Shown: positions 1 to 10,767, numbered from the stretch's first letter. The stretch: DNA of 64,000 bases from Siphonodentalium dalli (GCA_032622095.1 CP136064.1:259265863-259329862); one strand, 5' to 3'. Notes: generated from the sequence alone by a model not told the origin. Program-made: numbers and translations.

Positions 1-531
1 TGGGAAACTAAAAGTCCATTGATTTAGACATCCATGATCTGTCAATAGGAGGTGTTCGGACAGTTATGGGGCTAGTCACCCAATCACGGACCTGTCAGTT
101 TCTCCTATTCCACTGTCCTAGTTGCGGTATGCAAGTTTTTGACTTTCAATCAGCTTCTTTTGCTATAATTCTAACATGTTATGATTCCATAATCTGAAAT
201 TTTATCACTATCAACTACTTGATAACCACATAAAATTTTATGGCTACTTGAGAAGCCACATAAAAATTAGAGACACATAATTATTTTAGCCACATAACTC
301 ATAGGCACATATCTACCCATTTGTTACTCCGTCCAGTATAGAATGAAGACACTGGAAGCAGTTTTGGGTCTAGGTTAGTATTGGACTGAGATCGCTTCAC
401 CATGCAGTCATTTAAAAAAAAAAATACTGGAATAACAAAAATACCTGAGTTCAATGAAACAATGGGTTACCACCGAAAACGTTGCTGTAGAAAACGCATT
501 TTCCCCAGCGATATGGAGAGACCTTAATTGA
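1..531. other. Intergenic, diverged repeat remnant
   Basis: No gene is visible. Bases about 335-500 resemble 42455-42600: both contain a 'ctaggt' run followed by 'gcttcaccatgcagtca' and then an 'aaccaccgaaaac'-like stretch. This looks like a diverged dispersed repeat. The rest has no recognisable feature. Confidence 0.4.
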
Positions 532-960
532 GGTGCTAATTTTTGGTGCACATCCCCATTTTCACCATCTGGGAATTTAAATATGTGTCTGGGTGTCCCA
601 TAGCAGATGAGGCCATGCAGAATGAGGTGCCCAGAGGGTGAATTTGCAGAATGAGGTGCCCAGAGGGTGAATTTGGTTACAACAGTAATGCCCTACATCA
701 TCGACTCCTTAACCACAGCAGAATTATGGGTAATTTTTCAGGATTTAGTTGGAAATATGGCTTGTTGCCATTCATCGGAAAGCTCTCGGGGAGAGCTTTT
801 CGAATGGCAACAAGCCAAATTTCTGACTAAATCCTGAAAAGTTACCAATAATTATGCTGTGGTTAAGAAGTCGATTATTTAGGGCATTACTGCATGTGGG
901 TACCTCATTCTGCAAATGTCCGGCACCATATTTTCAGACATTTAGTCCTCCAAAAATCTT
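532..960. mobile_element. MITE family C copy interrupted by a family A MITE
   Basis: Both flanks carry family C sequence ('gcagaatgaggt' followed by 'cccagagggtgaattt', and the end 'cctcattctgcaaatg'). A family A palindrome sits inside at 683-892. Ends are degraded, so no target duplication could be assigned. Confidence 0.6.
683..892. mobile_element. Family A palindromic MITE (copy 1)
   Basis: Begins CAGTAATGCCCTA and ends GGGCATTACTG. The two halves are reverse complements through 'ccacagcagaattatgg', 'tcaggattta' and 'ggcttgttgccattc', meeting at the apex 'ctctcggggagag'. TA-flanked CAGT termini in other copies suggest a Tc1/mariner-class origin (inference). It has no coding capacity. Confidence 0.8.
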
Positions 961-996
961 TTCGAGCGACAATTAAGGAAAGACTCATCCTTAACC

Positions 997-1248
997 CTTT
1001 CATGATGGGAGCTGTGCTGGTGCAGCATTGAATACCCTATGCCAGTGCATTCTCATATATATGTGAGTCTCCCATAGGGAGCCTTGCATATTAAGATTAT
1101 GCACCGGCTTACAAGGTCAATGTAAATATTGTTAGGCCAATATATTCTCTCATATATATAGACGCTCCCCATGGAGACTCGCATATATAAGAGAATGCAT
1201 TGGCACACATTTTTCGCAAAATTTCAGGAAGTTCCAGTCATGAAAGGG
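997..1248. mobile_element. Family B TTAA-target MITE
   Basis: Starts CCCTTTCATGATGGG and ends GTCATGAAAGGG, flanked on both sides by TTAA (993-996 and 1249-1252), as in piggyBac-type insertion. It holds 'gcattctcatatata' palindromic cores separated by the 'ttacaaggtcaatgtaaat' segment. The right-hand TTAA is also the stop codon of a duplicated FEM1-like tail unit. Confidence 0.75.
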
Positions 1249-1305
1249 TTAAAGGTTGAAGTTGTTGCTGTCTGCATTGTGAACACTTATGAACGGTGTC
1301 AGTAG
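1249..1305 (-). repeat. One extra 57-bp copy of the FEM1-like gene 1 C-terminal codons
   Basis: This 57-bp stretch repeats, nearly identically, the last 19 codons (stop included) of the gene ending at 1306. It is separated from that gene by exactly one period. The same unit is amplified 11 times next to gene 2 at 17347-17973. Confidence 0.85.
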
Positions 1306-3279
1306 TTAAAGGTTATAGTTGTTGCTGTCTGCATCGTGAACACTTATGAACGGTGTCAGTAGTTTGGGAACATCTACTCTGTCTCTGTAAGGAATTTTAT
1401 TCCTAGTCAAAACTTGAGCACATAAGCACTGCAGTGATGGCCTGAATATTTTGGGTAACTGTGGAAACAATTGAATCATTTGTTTGTACGACCCCCAATC
1501 ACGGTCCGCAGGAATGTCCAGGTGAGCTCCGTAAGATACCATTAGTTTGAGAATGGAGAAAATGACCTCGGATTCTTGTTCAGAAATGTCACGATCTGGA
1601 ATAATGAACAAAGCTGGAAAACCATTCTTGTCTCGATGATTTACTTTCGCTCCTCTTTCAAGCAAAAATTTTGTAACGCGATAACTTTTTTGTATGGCTT
1701 CCAAAACTTTATCACTGTCAATCAAGAAATCATTGAAAACACCCCATAGTGCCTGGTGAATATCTCCGCATGTTTCATGCAGAATGCCCCGCCCCCAGTA
1801 GTCGGTTGGATTCACGGCACACACATTACGCACCACAGTATCCACTGTCTCCGTGTGGTATGAGTCAGCTGCTTCAATCATGTTGACCCAGTTGTGAATG
1901 AACACCATGAATATGTTTTTCACTTCACACATATAACAGTGGGATAAGGTAAATCTCATTTCATCTAGTTTAATAAAAGTTAAGCCCGTGCTTTTTAGGC
2001 TTTCGACAAATTCATCTTTGTTCATAACATGCAGCAAATTACCCAGTTTTCTGTATAAACTGAGATTAGTCGGAATAAGTTCTGGTTTCGCCTCTAATAT
2101 AGATATCGCATATCGGAGAAGACCAATATACCATCTCGGCTGAGTACTCAGTCTATGAGTATCCTCAAGTATTGCAAAGATTTTTTTGAAATTAGAAAGG
2201 AATACCTCATTATCTTTGCCTAAAATTCTTTCGGAAACCAACAGAGCTTGTAGAGGTAAATCAAGAGGATTATTAAGAACATCTTCCAGTTCGGACATGG
2301 TCTGCGGTTCCATGATATTACAATACGGCATCTGCAACTCTTGTGGTAATGTTTTCAGAAGCGGTCTAAATGAAATCTTGTGCCGTAACAACATGGCTTT
2401 TTTCCAGTACTTAGAGACATCATCGAGGGCTTCAGGAGTGATACTTCCGTCTGGTAAATATGACGTTGCTTTAGTGAGAAGTCTAACTCCTAACAGCTCA
2501 TAAGCATGAATGATGTCTATTTCTTCCGGTTTTGTTTTCTCTATCAAGTACTCAATAATTTCTTCCCCATGATTAGCATCGACGTAAACCTCAGAATATG
2601 CTGCAGAAATGTATAGCAGATTTAAATAGCTTGGAGATGATGGCCAGGAATATTTAGCACCGTGGTTCAGCAGTGATTTAACGACATCTAGACTCCCATG
2701 CTTCACAGCAATATGCAGGGCAGTCACACCGCGTTCATTCCTCACATTCACGTCTGCTCCATTCTCCAATAAAAACTCAAATATTTCTTTCTTTTTGAGA
2801 TTAATGGATGACATGAGGCATGTCTTTGTTTCTCTGCATTCATCGAAATCATAGAATTTATCTGAATCAATCGAATCGAGCTCTAAAGTACAACTATGAA
2901 ATGAATTTATTTTGCCTGAATTTACAGTTTTACAAGTCACAGGTGATGGAGTCATATTCACATTACCACCATGTTTGACAAGTAACATGACAATCGCTAG
3001 CTCTCTAGCCACAGTAAGAGCCGTATAATGATCTCCATGATTTGGATTACCTCCACATTTAGTCAGCATGTATTCGACCAATTGTCTCGAATTTTCGCGG
3101 CTAGAACAAGCTCTTGTTAGGAGAGTCCCGCCTAATTCACTCTCGGAGTGAATGATCTCTGACCTCTCACATACTGTTTTAATTTCCATGTGCCTTGTAA
3201 AACTTTCGATGTCTCCTTGTTCAATCATATTAATATAAAACTCAACATTGTCTTCCTGATACTCCATAGGTTTCTCCAT
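1306..3279 (-). CDS. FEM1-like ankyrin protein, copy 1 (CUL2 substrate receptor family)
   Basis: Single-exon frame of 657 codons from the ATG at 3279; the frame is open a further 7 codons but only with a TTG. Numbered from that ATG, ankyrin-like units lie near residues 50-108 and 150-212 (each ending in a GADVN or GGNVN turn), then the FEM1-type 'AYELLG' helix and 'KYWKKAM' (about 258-296), the 'QALLVSERILG' motif (about 344-354), two more ankyrin-like units (about 500-600), and a C-terminal VHL-box-like segment from about 615. FEM1 proteins recruit C-degron substrates to Elongin B/C-CUL2 ubiquitin ligases. This copy has 'LQCLCAQ' where its paralogues have 'LQCLAAR'. Length matches animal FEM1 (about 617-669 aa). 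Family assignment is strong; substrate unknown. Confidence 0.85.
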   Translation of the reverse strand: MEKPMEYQEDNVEFYINMIEQGDIESFTRHMEIKTVCERSEIIHSESELGGTLLTRACSSRENSRQLVEYMLTKCGGNPNHGDHYTALTVARELAIVMLLVKHGGNVNMTPSPVTCKTVNSGKINSFHSCTLELDSIDSDKFYDFDECRETKTCLMSSINLKKKEIFEFLLENGADVNVRNERGVTALHIAVKHGSLDVVKSLLNHGAKYSWPSSPSYLNLLYISAAYSEVYVDANHGEEIIEYLIEKTKPEEIDIIHAYELLGVRLLTKATSYLPDGSITPEALDDVSKYWKKAMLLRHKISFRPLLKTLPQELQMPYCNIMEPQTMSELEDVLNNPLDLPLQALLVSERILGKDNEVFLSNFKKIFAILEDTHRLSTQPRWYIGLLRYAISILEAKPELIPTNLSLYRKLGNLLHVMNKDEFVESLKSTGLTFIKLDEMRFTLSHCYMCEVKNIFMVFIHNWVNMIEAADSYHTETVDTVVRNVCAVNPTDYWGRGILHETCGDIHQALWGVFNDFLIDSDKVLEAIQKSYRVTKFLLERGAKVNHRDKNGFPALFIIPDRDISEQESEVIFSILKLMVSYGAHLDIPADRDWGSYKQMIQLFPQLPKIFRPSLQCLCAQVLTRNKIPYRDRVDVPKLLTPFISVHDADSNNYNL

Positions 3280-3378
3280 GTTCACAAATCGACCAACCAA
3301 ATTCCTCTATTTGTACAAATCGACCAACCAAATTCCTCTATTTGAACAGCTGATGATTCCTTTGCAACTGGTTCACTG
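3280..3378 (-). other. 5'UTR of copy 1 with probable splice acceptor and 29-31 bp duplication
   Basis: On the minus strand 'catctattttcag|TGAAC' ends a pyrimidine-rich tract at 3376-3378, a plausible 3' splice site about 96 bases upstream of the ATG. The segment between holds two copies of a roughly 30-bp unit containing 'cgaccaaccaaattcctc'. Similar acceptors precede copies 2 and 3. Confidence 0.5.
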
Positions 3379-3485
3379 AAAATAGATGTTAAAACTGGTA
3401 TAGATATCTGGTAAGGCATCAAGGTTGACTCAAATAATGTGATGCTACAACAATAAAATAGACAAACAATTGGGTTAATGAATAG

Positions 3486-3815
3486 TAAATTCAGGACAGA
3501 ACAAGAGCATCGCTAGGGCGTGGCAAAATACGCCCTTTAGCCATTTCGAATTGTACTACCGCAAAATAAAATAATACTTTGATCTTACATTTGAAGAATA
3601 TCTGATATACCCCTAATTTCAATGCCAAAATGCGGTCAAATTCTAAGTTGAAAAAGGGTTCTTTAGCTGGGAAATACACATACCAACTTTGGTTCAGATC
3701 AAAAAATCCAATTTGAAGTTATCGATCGGAAACCAAAAATGTTAACGGATGGACGGACAGACGGACGGACGGACTGATTACATAATACAACCTTTTTACA
3801 AAAGGGCGTATAAAA
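3486..3815. repeat. Dispersed repeat family R
   Basis: Starts 'gaacaagagcatcgctaggg' and ends in a 'ggacggacagacggacgg' block followed by 'gattacataata'. The same opening recurs at 9133 and in diverged form at 20486. No coding function is apparent. Confidence 0.6.
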
Positions 3816-3837
3816 AGCAGTAAAAACTAGATATGGG

Positions 3838-4255
3838 CCTGTCCCAGATGGGACTTAGGTATACCCCCCCCCCCCCCCCACCCCCTGTATTAAATTTTAA
3901 AGTCGAAAACGGAGGATAACTTCACGAAAAATGTCTGATGGACCTCATAATCGGGGAAGTAGAGTTTCCAATGGTACTAAATATCTGTGCCAAGTTTAAA
4001 AATAATTTACTGAAAATTGTAGGAATAAAAGCTCGGACAAAATTATGCATCTTAAGAAAATTTTCCAAGTAAAAAAAGGGGGATAACTCCACAAAAAAAA
4101 AATAAGACAGACCTCATAATCGCAGGTGCACAGGTTCCCATGATAATAAATATCTGTGCCAAGTTTAAAAAAATTGCCCGAAAAAATGTAGGAATATAAG
4201 CTTGGACAAAATTGTGTTCACAGATGAAGGGAAGGACGGCTAAGCTGATTCCAGT
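3838..4255. repeat. Family R-like repeat with poly-C tracts
   Basis: Contains two diverged internal copies of a 'tctgtgccaagtttaaa' unit and 'ggataact(c)cac' motifs, bracketed by C-runs at 3864-3879 and 4257-4267. Short frames here look non-coding. Confidence 0.45.
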
Positions 4256-4434
4256 ACCCCCCCCCCCACAACTCGTTGCGGGAAGTATACTAACATTATG
4301 CATCACCACCAATAACAATTGACAAAAAGCAGAATTACACATGATTTTTGACAATGAATTTTTTTTATTCAAATAAAACTGTATAAATAACGGAAAATAA
4401 GGTGAAAGCAAACGAGAGACTCTGCCATCCAATA

Positions 4435-4655
4435 CAGTAAATGCTCTAAATAATCGACTCCTTAACCACAGGAGAATTATGGGTAATTTATCAGGATTTA
4501 GTCAGAAATATGGCTTGTTGCCATTCATTGGAAAGCTCTCGCCAGACCTCTCGCCGAGAGCTTTCCGATGAAACAAGCCATATTTCCGACTAAATCCTGA
4601 AAAATTACCCATAATTCTCCTGTGGTTAAGGAGTCGATTATTTAGAGAATTACTG
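4435..4655. mobile_element. Family A palindromic MITE (copy 2)
   Basis: CAGTAAATGCTCTAA at the left and TTAGAGAATTACTG at the right, each flanked by TA. Arms are reverse complements, with a slightly enlarged apex containing repeated 'ctctcgcc'. Confidence 0.85.
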
Positions 4656-5049
4656 TATTTTCTTCACCATTGTGAACACATGCTTCATATATTATAATTG
4701 TGAACATACTTAAACCAATCATATAACAAGTTTAATTTTTTATCAAAGATTAATTATGAACATTAAGATATTGAAATAATATCACTTAGTTTTGTACTGT
4801 GCTTTCCTGTTGCATCATTTCCAAAAGTTGGCCTTGGAACAAAAATTTGCAGAAGGGGTGGAGGTGGTCAGGTAGCGGAAATAACTTTTTTCAGTCATGT
4901 TTGAAAATCATTTACATTGTATTCTGCAAGTATATTTTAAGAATGCTTGGACAAAGATATCTCTGATTAATATAGATTGTTCGCATTTGTAAAATGTTAT
5001 CAATATTTCCAATGACTCCCTACATTTGCGTGATCAGGTGAGAAATACA
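4656..5049. other. Intergenic, no feature recognised
   Basis: AT-rich sequence with no long frame, no inverted repeat that stands out and no similarity to the other repeat families noted. Confidence 0.4.
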
Positions 5050-6310
5050 CTGTATCACGGTGGGGAATCACGTGGTTTCGAGTTGATGAGTATCACACAT
5101 TCAAAATGGCCGAGGCGTTCTAAAATGCAACCAGACATGAGGAAAAAAAGGTAACAAGAGGTATGCTGTCGCGTGACATTTGCCCCCGACCGTAGCAATT
5201 CGGATTAAGCATGGATGAAACTGTGGATATCCGATGAGGTCTATATGACCATCCCAAATGAAGGACGGCTGGGATTTGCAATCGAATCATTAAAGCTCAC
5301 GCTATCATCCTGGAAACCCAAAAACAAGAGAAAAATTGAATTTTCTAAGTCAAAAAAGGGCCATAACTCTGGCAAAAATCATTGGATCATAGCCAAATTC
5401 GCACTTGACATGTATTTTCATATAACTGATCCACAAAAATACGGGATTTGCAATCAAACCATCAAAGCTCACGCTATCATCTGGAAACCCCAAAACAAGA
5501 GAAAAATTTAATTTTCTAAGTAAAAAAATGGCCATAACTCGGGGTGAAAATGGGTGGACGAAACCTGCGCTATGCATGTAGCTGTTCCCCCATGCTGCTC
5601 TATCACCATATCAAATATCAGCTAAATCTGCCTAGCGGTTGCTGAACAATAATGCGAAATGTTTGTACGGATGGACAAAATTGAATTTTTTAAGTAAAAA
5701 AGGGCCATAACTCTGGTGAAAATGGGTGGACAAAACCCGCGCTATGCATGTAGCTGTTCCCCCATGCTGCTCTATCACCATACCAAATATCAGCTAAATC
5801 TGCCTAGCGGTTGCTGAACAATAATGCAAAATGTTTGTATGGACGGACATACGGACGGAGATGTCGACTATATACCTGCCGACTTCAAGTCGGGGGCATA
5901 ATAAACTAAGATAAGACATATTACAAATTATTTTGACAGCTACGAGCAGATGCTATACTATTTTTCAAACAAGCTGATACCTCATTTATGACCAAATTCA
6001 TATATGTTTGTTCTAATATTATGACCAAAATTGTCAGTTGAAGGATTTTCCAAGATGTATGGACTGGTGTATTCCACACACCTCCGACTGGCAACTTTGG
6101 TCAGAATGTTATATAAAACCACTAAGTATTTCCATACAAATAAGGTATCAACTTGTTTCAAAACTAAACTATAGCAATGCTCGTAACAGTCAAATGCTAT
6201 GTTTTGTGTCAGTTCCTAGTATATTATGTTTTTGTGCATTTGCAAATTTTGTATGTGTGGTACTCACCAACCACGAAACCATGTGATTCCCCACCGTGTG
6301 TATATACTAT
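5050..6310. mobile_element. Inverted-repeat-bounded element containing family R units
   Basis: Left 'cacggtggggaatcacgtgg' (from about 5057) is matched in reverse complement by 'accatgtgattccccaccgtg' near 6278-6298, and similarity extends through a 'gagta(t/c)cacaca' stretch, giving imperfect terminal repeats of about 50 bp. The interior has three tandem-like R units ('gggccataactctgg', 'aacaagagaaaaatt', 'gctgttcccccatgctgctc' twice). No transposase frame is visible, so it is probably non-autonomous. Confidence 0.5.
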
Positions 6311-6684
6311 CACATCATTGGGAGGTATGGCACAAGTTAATGCAGAAAGACAAAAATAGCGAGTTAGGCTAATCTTTCAAGTTAAAAGGGACCACCTCAC
6401 TTGACATGAGATGACCAGAACCACATGATTATCATGAGATCAGGCAACTTGAAATTATTTGGTGCAAAATATATATATATATTTTAGAAACAAAAGTTTT
6501 TTTATTCACATACCATATCACCTCTTCTATTTGCTGATGGGTATTAAATTTAGTTAAAGAATTGCAAATTTGATAACTATTTGAAAATATAGTCCAAGCG
6601 CATGTTAGTGAATCAGGAAACAAGACATTTTTAAATCACATTTTCAAGGTAAATAAATTTCTTGTTTTTTTGTTATACATTTAT
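6311..6684. other. Intergenic, no feature recognised
   Basis: AT-rich, with a short (TA)n tract near 6470-6483. The short frames here show no recognisable domain. Confidence 0.4.
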
Positions 6685-7067
6685 AGGTACTCAATCTGAT
6701 TCGATGGTCCCCATATCATCAGATTCTAACAACATAAAATATTTTGAAATGCCGCTTCAGTTATCAGAATCGATTAATTGCCCAAAAATAATGCTAACCA
6801 CAGTCAACTATAGTATAAAATTTCCCAAAACATGTTATTTATTCAAGATTTTGTTCAGCGAAATTTGGACAGATTGTCAAATATCTAACACCCAAAGTCA
6901 CTTGATTTTAGAGTTATCCACCTTCATCTCCAATTTGGTCAGAGACAGTCGGCTGCATGATAGGCTACCAAAAATTACATATCTTGGGAAACATTAAGTT
7001 CAAAATATTTTTACCCCCAAAGTCAGGAAATAATAATTTGGGAGTGTTTATTCAGATTGTGCATCTT
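6685..7067. mobile_element. Family G MITE (diverged copy)
   Basis: Starts AGGTACTCAATCTGAT and shares extended similarity with 25231-25615, including 'tcagaatcgattaatt' and 'aaaaataatgctaac'. The right end 'attcagattgtgcatct' is decayed compared with the intact copy. The frame across it is not conserved between copies, so it is not treated as a gene. Confidence 0.55.
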
Positions 7068-7793
7068 TTTCTGCATGTTTTACAGTTATCTCAACTTGTG
7101 TGCTGTTATTTATAAATATTTGATAAACAGAATTTTCTTTCCACTGAATTCAAGTTGATGTCCCCTGACCCTTAAACTTAAGCATTTCGACGTATCATTT
7201 TCCTATTGGCCCGACAAGTCCAGTCAGCTGCGCTAGACAACTGTGACCAGATACATATCACAGATCACATCTGGTCATTAGCACAACAATACACCGGACC
7301 AACAGATTGTAATAAATAGTTCAGTGTAAGGTGACAAACACAGCCTGTTGTGTTACACATGTCCATTCAAATTTGTACTTGTGACCAGATGTGATCTAGA
7401 ACCGAGTTTGATATTATGATAATAAAATTTGTTTTATAATACAATTGAGTATTATAAATTAAAATCAACTAAAATTATAAAATGATTTCTTATATAATTA
7501 AATCATGTATAACTTATATAATTAAGTCCTATATAAATGGGGTATCTGTAAATTAAAGATGAAAATGTTTTCAAATTTTGTCTACATAAGTTGGTCGGAG
7601 GTACAAGATAGGTTGACAACCACGAAATATTGATATACCGGCTTCATATGATCTGAAAAATATTCCATGGTCACAGCCATTTTCAAGCTGTTTTCAATTT
7701 TTCACACAGAAGTGAAACAAATGCTCTTTATTTCTACCATATCAGGAATGGACTAACACGGAAAGCTCTTTTCTGTTCCATGTTATGCAAATA
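7068..7793. other. Intergenic, no gene recognised
   Basis: Holds a small inverted repeat around 7227-7277 ('gtgaccagatacatatcaca' against 'cacatctggtcat') and AT-rich sequence. No supported gene. Confidence 0.35.
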
Positions 7794-8068
7794 CAGTAAT
7801 GCTCTAATTACTCGACCCCTTAACCACAGCAGAATTATGGGTAACTTTTCAGGATTTAGTCGGAAATATGGCTTGTTGCCATTCATCGGAAAGCTCTCGG
7901 GGAGAGCTTTCCGATGAATGGCAACAAGCCATATATTTCCGACTAAATCCTGAAAAGTTACCCGGGAGAGCTTTCTGATGAATGGCAACAAGCCATATTT
8001 CCGACTAAATCCTGAAAAGTTACCCATAATCCTGCTGTGGTTAAGGGGTCGATTAATTAGAGCATTAC
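7794..8068. mobile_element. Family A palindromic MITE with an extra partial arm (copy 3)
   Basis: Begins CAGTAATGCTCTAA, reaches the 'ctctcggggagag' apex near 7895, then repeats part of the right arm ('gagagctttc(c/t)gatgaatgg' occurs twice, at about 7903 and 7966). The right end 'gcattac' lacks the final TG. This looks like internal slippage or gene conversion within a palindrome. Confidence 0.8.
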
Positions 8069-9132
8069 AAATAGCTGCTGTTTGTTTGGGACCCAAACAC
8101 CCTGTTCAAAGTAGTATTATTTTATGACTTCAGTGCATATTTCTGGGACATATAATGCTTGTAGAAAGCTTGTTCAAGAATTTATCAACCTATTTCGATA
8201 CCGGGAAAATTTCCAAAGCGAAAATTATTTGGTGTATTTTGGAGCACAAACCGCCATATGGCTTTAATATATTACGGTTGTTTTTATTATTCATAGAAAT
8301 TTTTAGGAGCAAAAAAATTTAACTTGTGTTAACATCGGAATTTTTGAACTCTTAAATACAGTCGGTCAAATGCACATACATCACTAAGGGATGAATGCAT
8401 CATATACTCTACATATGGTCTAAATTTTGTAGATACATGTATATGGTACATTTTTGTAGCAGCTATGGTTTTTATTAATTTCAGGGAAACAAATTATTTC
8501 ATTTTGAAAAGTTACATAAAGTCGGGAGCCCAGAATTACATATGTATAATGGAGGCCGGCCCTCTCCATACAAAACTACTCTTGATGTTGACATTCTACA
8601 AACTGTCAGTATGTAAACATCTTTATTTCGTGAATTGTGCAATCAACACATACTAATGAAATAGACACTAGACATATTGAGAGATAAATAAGATTATATA
8701 AATATGTTTCTACAGTTACAAAAAGTATTTAGGATTTAAATTAAAACTTACCATTTAATAGAGATCCTGATGAATATATTCTCTTCACAACTCAGAGCTG
8801 TTACAGTGTATCTGGAAACCTAGTCAATGTGGATCATGAATGAATAGCCGAAGATAAACACTAACATTGTATGCTCTCAATGAATGAAGGGTATCTATGT
8901 CAATAACCAATCCATATGGATGAAGCTGAGACCAGTATAGTAGTATACAATTATGTCCCAATTTATATAATGGGGTCAGGTCAACAATGTTTGGCTGCTA
9001 ATCTGACTCATGTCTAAAATGTCACTGATAACCATATGGCACTGATAACCATATGGCACTGATAAATAATATAAAATACATGCCTGCTGTGTCACTGATA
9101 TTATCATGTTTCATCACTGATACATAATATGA
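8069..9132. other. Intergenic, no gene recognised
   Basis: Contains a short direct repeat 'actgataaccatatggc' near 9024-9058. Frames up to 63 codons lack recognisable domains. Confidence 0.35.
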
Positions 9133-9550
9133 ACAAGAGCATCGCTAGGGCATGGCAAAATATGCAAATTAGCCATTTTGAATTGTACTACCACAAATTA
9201 CAAAAACAAATTGAACTTACAAATAATATTTGGAACCCAAATTTGAACTTGACCTGTATTTTGTGCTTGTAAACCAACATACCAAATTTCAGTCCATTCA
9301 GTTCAAACTTACTAAAGTTATATCATCCAGAAAAGAAAAAAGATGGATGGACGGACGGCTAGATGAATGGATGCATGGATGCATGGACAGATGTCTAGAC
9401 CAATAACATAATACGTCAATTTTTCAACTCAAGTAACTCATGTAAAAATAATCGGACTGAACCCATAAAATTAACTGATGGATGCCCCGACGTACAGACT
9501 GATTACATAAATATGACCATTCTTTTTTTCAAATGGGTGAATAAAAACAT
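9133..9550. repeat. Dispersed repeat family R
   Basis: Opens 'gaacaagagcatcgctaggg' as at 3486. It holds 'tggacggacggctagatg' and degenerate 'ggatgcatggatgcatgg' blocks, and a second 'gactgattacataa' near 9498. Confidence 0.6.
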
Positions 9551-9755
9551 GTTATGTAGGGACATGTACAGAGAACTTTTGTTCATCAAGTTTGTTAGGG
9601 TTTATCGTAATTTCAGCTGCTTCCTCATCAACCTGAACATGTTCCCTTAATGTTCATTTAGTGTTCCAAACAAAAATTTCAGAAAACTTACAAAAACACT
9701 AAGGGATTAAGTTTTTAACCCTTTTAATAAGGGAGCTGCACTGGTGCAGCGTTAA

Positions 9756-10131
9756 CCCTTTTAAAAACGCCCAAATAAAGCTTCAACAGCCTAAAATATC
9801 TTCGGTCTGTCTCAATAACACCATACAAATATGGATATCATTGGAACCGGTTCATTGACCACATTGTGATGGTTACAGTTATGCCCTGTGCCAATGCATT
9901 CTCTTATATATGCGAGTCGACCATAGGTCGCCTCGCATATATAAGAGAATGCATTGGCCTAAAAAAAATCTTTTTTTAACACTTTTTACCATTTTTTCTT
10001 ACATTCTTTAACAATTTTATAATTTTTAATGTGTTAAGCCAATGCATTCTCTTATATATGCGAGGCGACCTATGGTCGACTCGCATATATAAGAGAATGC
10101 ATTGGCACAGGGTCGTCTGTTGGGTAAAGGG
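9756..10131. mobile_element. Family P2 TTAA-target MITE
   Basis: Bounded by TTAA at 9752-9755 and 10132-10135, ending TTGGGTAAAGGG. It carries two long palindromic cores of the type 'atgcattctcttatatatg' joined through 'tcgaccataggtcg'. Very similar to 30374-30748. Confidence 0.75.
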
Positions 10132-10232
10132 TTAAAGATCATGAGCCAGTGCAAGTCAACCATATGGAGCCTCGCTCTCTTATATATGCAATAGGGAGCC
10201 TCGCATAAAAAAAGGAAATGCACTGGCCTTAA

Positions 10233-10406
10233 CCCTTTGAGTGCCAGCGGCCGATCTCATCGGCCCTAAACCTACAAAATAAGTCTGTTAAAGAATATAA
10301 GAATTAATTATTAAAATTGTAAAAAAAAAAAAAATATATATATAAGAGAATGCATTGGCACAGGGTATATGGGTTGATACAAAAATCGGACCTGGCACTC
10401 AAAGGG
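10233..10406. mobile_element. Family P1 TTAA-target MITE
   Basis: CCCTTTGAGTGCCAGC at the left and CCTGGCACTCAAAGGG at the right, with TTAA at 10229-10232 and 10407-10410. It includes the uninterrupted TTAA at 10288-10291 that matches the P2 insertion point in the P1 copy at 42944-43657. Confidence 0.8.
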
Positions 10407-10577
10407 TTAATACAAGGTAAAGGGAAATATTGTTAGAGAAAACATTGGCACAGGGTTTTTGCAAAATTTCAAGAAGCTCCAGTCATGGACAGGTCAACAC
10501 ACTACATCTTAATTAACATTATGGACAGGAGAATGGAGAGATCAACAATAATTTGTTTGCTTTTGTGATCCACAGCT

Positions 10578-10767
10578 CAAATATCACTCACAATGATAAT
10601 TCACTTCCCATATCGAGATAAAATACATGTATGATATGTGAGGTCATGTATAGTGTACTGGATGTGGAATATCAAATATCACTCACAATGATAATTCACT
10701 TCCTCTATTGAGATAAAATACATGTATAATATGCGAGGTCATGTATACAGTACTGGATGTGGAATAT
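10578..10767. repeat. Tandem duplication, about 95-bp unit, two copies
   Basis: 'caaatatcactcacaatgat' starts at 10578 and again at 10673, and the units agree through 'ggatgtggaatatcaa'. No coding content. Confidence 0.75.

Larger units (their letters stand above)
9716..10500. mobile_element. Family B MITE carrying two nested TTAA elements
   Basis: Outer family B pieces are 'gggagctgcactggtgcagc' (9731-9750), the middle 'gatcatgagccagtgcaag' (10137 on), and the end 'ccagtcatgga' near 10481-10491. They are separated by a complete P2 element (9756-10131) and a complete P1 element (10233-10406), each bounded by TTAA. Confidence 0.65.

Noticed and set aside
2186-2503. 105-codon plus-strand frame inside FEM1-like copy 1
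   Set aside because: Antisense to a well-supported coding exon. A similar antisense frame in copy 2 is explained by codon composition.
4052-4432. 126-codon minus-strand frame
   Set aside because: It crosses a C-run and family R repeat sequence; its hydrophobic content follows from T- and A-rich DNA.
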